From Paenibacillus rigui (GTDB taxonomy: Bacteria; Bacillota; Bacilli; Paenibacillales; NBRC-103111), in assembly GCF_002234615.1 (NCBI RefSeq), contig NZ_NMQW01000013.1:62001-126000 (forward strand): a stretch of DNA of 64,000 nt, read 5' to 3'. This document shows, piece by piece, positions 61,855-64,000 of this stretch. Positions within the stretch are counted from its first letter, which is position 1. Every line of letters starts with the position of its first letter. The notes under the pieces are model-generated. The model was not told where the DNA came from and made no database searches. It saw nothing but the letters and a program-made list of their open reading frames with translations. Position numbers and translations under genes: made by a program.

Positions 61855-62301
61855 TCAAGAAGTCACTGCCGCGACCAGCTTCTCTCCCAGATCACTGCAC
61901 AGCTGCTTTTCGTCCTGCGATGGATTAAGCTCAATTTTCAAGCCTTCGTTTACTACGTCAGCGCCTAATTCCTGAAACTTTGCAGTGATCGTATCCACCG
62001 CAGCTCCATAAGCAGAATAGCTGGAATCGCAAGAGCCGAATGCCGCTGCTTTTTTACCGGACAAATCGAGACCGTCCAGCTCCTCGTAAAAGTCAAGGAA
62101 CTCATCCGGAAGGTCCCCGTCTCCCCATGTATAGGCCCCCACAATAATTACGTCGTAGTCCAATAGCTCCGCCCCTTTCGCATCCATGGCCGACTTGAAT
62201 TCAGGTTCAATACCGGCCTTTCGAACGCCGTCCCGGATCGCTTCGGCTATTTCCTCCGTGTTTCCCGTCATGCTCGCATAAACAATAATGACCTTCGCCA
62301 T
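61855..62301 (-). CDS. Flavodoxin
   Basis: This 148-residue short-chain flavodoxin is an FMN electron carrier. The N-terminal phosphate loop is IVYASMTGNTEEIAEAI. The FMN-flanking loops are VGAYTWGDGDLPDE (near residue 55) and FGSCDSSYSAYGAAVD (near 88), with Trp and Tyr where the isoalloxazine ring normally stacks. ATG at 62301 is preferred, with GGGAG eight bases upstream. The promoter carries a Fur box, so it probably replaces ferredoxin when iron is scarce. Confidence 0.93.
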   Translation of the reverse strand: MAKVIIVYASMTGNTEEIAEAIRDGVRKAGIEPEFKSAMDAKGAELLDYDVIIVGAYTWGDGDLPDEFLDFYEELDGLDLSGKKAAAFGSCDSSYSAYGAAVDTITAKFQELGADVVNEGLKIELNPSQDEKQLCSDLGEKLVAAVTS

Positions 62302-62338
62302 TTCCTTCACTCCCTGTTATTTATGTATAAGTCATATT

Positions 62339-62357
62339 GATAATGATAATCGTTATC
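62339..62357. promoter_or_regulatory. Fur box upstream of the flavodoxin gene
   Basis: GATAATGATAATCGTTATC matches the 19-bp Fur consensus GATAATGATAATCATTATC at 18 positions. It overlaps the -10 region of a TTGACA promoter on the minus strand. Confidence 0.88.
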
Positions 62358-62388
62358 ATTTAATTTTGTCAATCCTTTATACGTAAAA

Positions 62389-62424
62389 GAAGCCGGATGT
62401 GTATAAAGCCACACCCGACTTCTT
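62389..62424 (-). terminator. Hairpin terminator of the SASP gene
   Basis: On the minus strand AAGAAGTCGGGTGTG pairs imperfectly with CACATCCGGCTTCTT and is followed by TT-AC. It lies about 27 bases after the SASP stop codon. Confidence 0.6.
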
Positions 62425-62450
62425 ATTTGTTTTTGCATCCAACGAGATTA

Positions 62451-62579
62451 CTATTTGGTGTTATTATTGGCACCTTGACTTGGATTGTTTTGTGCTGGCT
62501 GCTTTACATTGTTCGCCACTACTTCTTCGGAAAATTCCGTATCATTTTGTTGCGACTTTTTGTTTTTGTTTTTTGCCAC
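62451..62579 (-). CDS. Short gamma-type small acid-soluble spore protein
   Basis: This 42-residue peptide starts with GTG at 62579 and has a strong AAGGGGAGGTGA site six bases upstream. The sequence is rich in Asn, Gln and Lys. It contains NDTEFSEEVVANNVKQ, which resembles the repeated TEFASETNAQQVRKQ unit of gamma-type SASPs such as SspE. Only one such unit is present, against several in B. subtilis. It is probably a nitrogen-reserve spore protein. It was found by reading the minus strand and is antisense to a spurious plus-strand frame. Confidence 0.72.
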   Translation of the reverse strand: MAKNKNKKSQQNDTEFSEEVVANNVKQPAQNNPSQGANNNTK

Positions 62580-62658
62580 AGCTAATCACCTCCCCTTACA
62601 AAGCATAGTATGGGTAAGATGATCATCCTTTATGTTAGCAGTTTGATACAGGCTTCTA

Positions 62659-63312
62659 TCAAAACAGAATCTCATTCTCAAGCTGATTCCAGATCATTTT
62701 GGTGATCTTTCCTTCGCCTTTTTTGACAACGAGCACATTGACGGTTTTCTTGCCCCACTCGCGGTACACCTGATCTTTGGTCTCAAAGTACAAGTCGATT
62801 CGCTTGCCTTTAATCGCACTTCCCGTATCGGCTACGATACCATAGCCATAGCCAGGAATGTACAGTACAGTCCCGATCGGGAACACTGAGGGGTCTGCAG
62901 CAATGGTTGAGAACGAGTTTTTGTCTCTCTGAACCTTCATCCCGGAAAAGGTCACACCGTACTCGGGATGACCGGGATTTTTCCCGGTGGATTCTTTGCC
63001 CGCATAATATCCGGTAGCGACAACTTCCACTGCGGTATATTTGGACAAATCCTTTTTCAGATTAGGCACGATCGTATATTTGTCTTTTTGTTTACGGTTT
63101 TCGACGCTGCTGATTTGTTTGACGGCAGCCATGGTCTCCTTCTCTTTGCCATTCGGCTCCGGTACAGGAGCAATTTGCGTTAGTGTGGACATTGGACTCG
63201 GTTGACCGTTGTGCGCCAGCGACTGCTGTTTTTGTTCTAATGCTAAAAACACCGCTAATAGAATAGCAACAAGACAGATCCATTTGGCATGAGCTACGGT
63301 TTTAGGTAACAT
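62659..63312 (-). CDS. 3D-domain protein (YuiC-like)
   Basis: This 217-residue protein has an N-terminal transmembrane or signal segment (about 10-28), a low-complexity linker and a C-terminal 3D domain (about 105-210). It includes [40 protein letters not shown] and [21 protein letters not shown], which hold the three conserved aspartates. The domain is a lytic transglycosylase-like fold, so it may cleave peptidoglycan. ATG at 63312 gives a length equal to B. subtilis YuiC. It lies downstream of thrS. Confidence 0.87.
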   Translation of the reverse strand: MLPKTVAHAKWICLVAILLAVFLALEQKQQSLAHNGQPSPMSTLTQIAPVPEPNGKEKETMAAVKQISSVENRKQKDKYTIVPNLKKDLSKYTAVEVVATGYYAGKESTGKNPGHPEYGVTFSGMKVQRDKNSFSTIAADPSVFPIGTVLYIPGYGYGIVADTGSAIKGKRIDLYFETKDQVYREWGKKTVNVLVVKKGEGKITKMIWNQLENEILF

Positions 63313-63392
63313 GCTTGTGATAAACCTCCCCTTATTACAAGAGGCTGTCCATTTTTTGAATATTATATACACACCGGCCTACGAAAAAAGAA

Positions 63393-63433
63393 AAAGACTC
63401 GTCCTTCGGAGCAATTCCAAAGGACGAATCTTT
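63393..63433 (-). terminator. Terminator of thrS
   Basis: On the minus strand AAAGATTCGTCCTT pairs with AAGGACGAGTCTTT (two wobble or mismatched positions) and is followed by TTCTTTTTT. Confidence 0.85.
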
Positions 63434-63445
63434 CTCAAGCAATCA

Positions 63446-64000
63446 TTAATCAATTTGTTTCGTGCTGATGACCTCGTTAATCAATGCAATAGCACTGTCT
63501 AAGCTTTGAACACCCAAGTCGACACCGCCGCGTTTGCGGACGGATACGCTCGAGCTGTTCATCTCATTCTCGCCGACAACGAGCATGAACGGAATTTTCT
63601 CCAGCTGGGCTTCACGAATTTTGTAGCCCAATTTCTCGTTGCGCAGGTCAGACTCCACGCGAATCCCTGCGTACTGCAGTTTCTCCGCCACTTCTTTGGC
63701 ATAGCCTTCAAAAGCAGTTGATACCGGGATCACCTTGGCTTGTACCGGACATAACCAAGTCGGTAGTGCGCCCGCAAAGTTTTCAAGCAGGAACGCCGTC
63801 ATTCGTTCCATCGTCGAAATAATACCGCGGTGGATAACAACCGGACGGTGCTTTTGACCATCCTCTCCTACATACTCCAGCTGGAAGCGTTCCGGCAGCA
63901 AGAAATCCAGCTGCGCAGTGGAAAGCGTCTCTTCTTTTTTCAATGCGGTTTTGATTTGTACGTCCAGCTTCGGACCATAGAAGGCAGCCTCGCCTTCCGC
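63446..64000 (-). CDS. thrS: Threonyl-tRNA synthetase, C-terminal part (runs off window)
   Basis: This is the last 184 codons of a gene that enters from the right edge. The visible sequence begins in the catalytic domain ([20 protein letters not shown]). It continues through motif 3 ([19 protein letters not shown], with its arginine replaced by the variant seen in ThrRS). It ends in the anticodon-binding domain ([18 protein letters not shown] and [25 protein letters not shown]). It charges tRNA-Thr. The start, and any T-box leader, lie outside the window. Confidence 0.96.
   Translation of the reverse strand, partial: AEGEAAFYGPKLDVQIKTALKKEETLSTAQLDFLLPERFQLEYVGEDGQKHRPVVIHRGIISTMERMTAFLLENFAGALPTWLCPVQAKVIPVSTAFEGYAKEVAEKLQYAGIRVESDLRNEKLGYKIREAQLEKIPFMLVVGENEMNSSSVSVRKRGGVDLGVQSLDSAIALINEVISTKQID

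Noticed and set aside
62397-62585. 62-codon plus-strand frame
   Set aside because: It is antisense to the short SASP gene, which has the stronger ribosome site and a recognisable motif.

Overview
The window looks like a chromosomal segment from a spore-forming, Gram-positive bacterium of the Paenibacillus type. The evidence is the combination of YesM/YesN-type two-component systems beside sugar ABC transporters, sporulation-linked genes (prkA, a short gamma-type SASP, yugN, a YuiC-like 3D-domain protein), an AbrB-type regulator, lipobox-bearing solute-binding proteins and strong AGGAGG ribosome binding sites. I saw no rRNA, tRNA, transposase, phage or CRISPR array. The genus is an inference from gene content.

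Region 1 (78-15300, all minus strand) is a glycan-utilisation locus. In transcription order it holds a sugar-phosphate isomerase/epimerase-like protein, an unassigned 601-aa alpha-toroid protein, a GH105-type unsaturated glycuronyl hydrolase, a YesM-like kinase with a YesN-like regulator, two Gfo/Idh/MocA dehydrogenases, and an LplB/LplC-type ABC importer with its lipoprotein. A CcpA-like site precedes the first gene. A shared TTTAAGGGTT box precedes both the dehydrogenase pair and the importer. The two permease genes are separated by about 900 bases packed with repeats and hairpins.

Region 2 (15700-20700) is a nucleoside (BMP/Nup-type) ABC importer with a clear sigma-A promoter. Region 3 (20700-34500) is mixed: an orphan OmpR-type regulator, a GGDEF-EAL protein preceded by a coupled 17-codon leader ORF, a DUF2334/FG-GAP protein, PrkA, glycerol-1-phosphate dehydrogenase, a DUF2161 protein, a polysaccharide deacetylase, a thioredoxin-reductase-like flavoprotein and an MFS transporter.

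Region 4 (34500-43400) is a second sugar importer, divergent from a second YesM/YesN pair. That pair is co-directional with two membrane-anchored proteins, one coiled-coil and one a phosphodiester glycosidase. Region 5 (43400-49700) holds abrB-like, trmL, an orphan response regulator, serC, thpR and a DUF1501/DUF1800 pair. Region 6 (49800-54300) holds a GSI-beta type glutamine synthetase with a textbook GlnR/TnrA box, then aroF, a DUF2062 protein and ispH. Region 7 (54300-59700) is an envelope-stress-like kinase/regulator pair with htrA, a repeat island and yugN. Region 8 (59700-64000) holds amtB with a near-consensus GlnR/TnrA box, a Fur-boxed flavodoxin, a short SASP, a 3D-domain protein and the 3' end of thrS.

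The most unusual structure is a family of four large nested foldback elements (near 2740, 3366, 15485 and 36040). They share a core (CGCTGTTG ... AAAGGCG-ACGC in three of the four), but each has its own self-complementary stem sequences, so the base pairing is kept while the sequence changes. A second, unrelated repeat island at 58381-59262 has two tandem 279-bp copies, a degenerate inverted copy and a perfect 24-bp hairpin.
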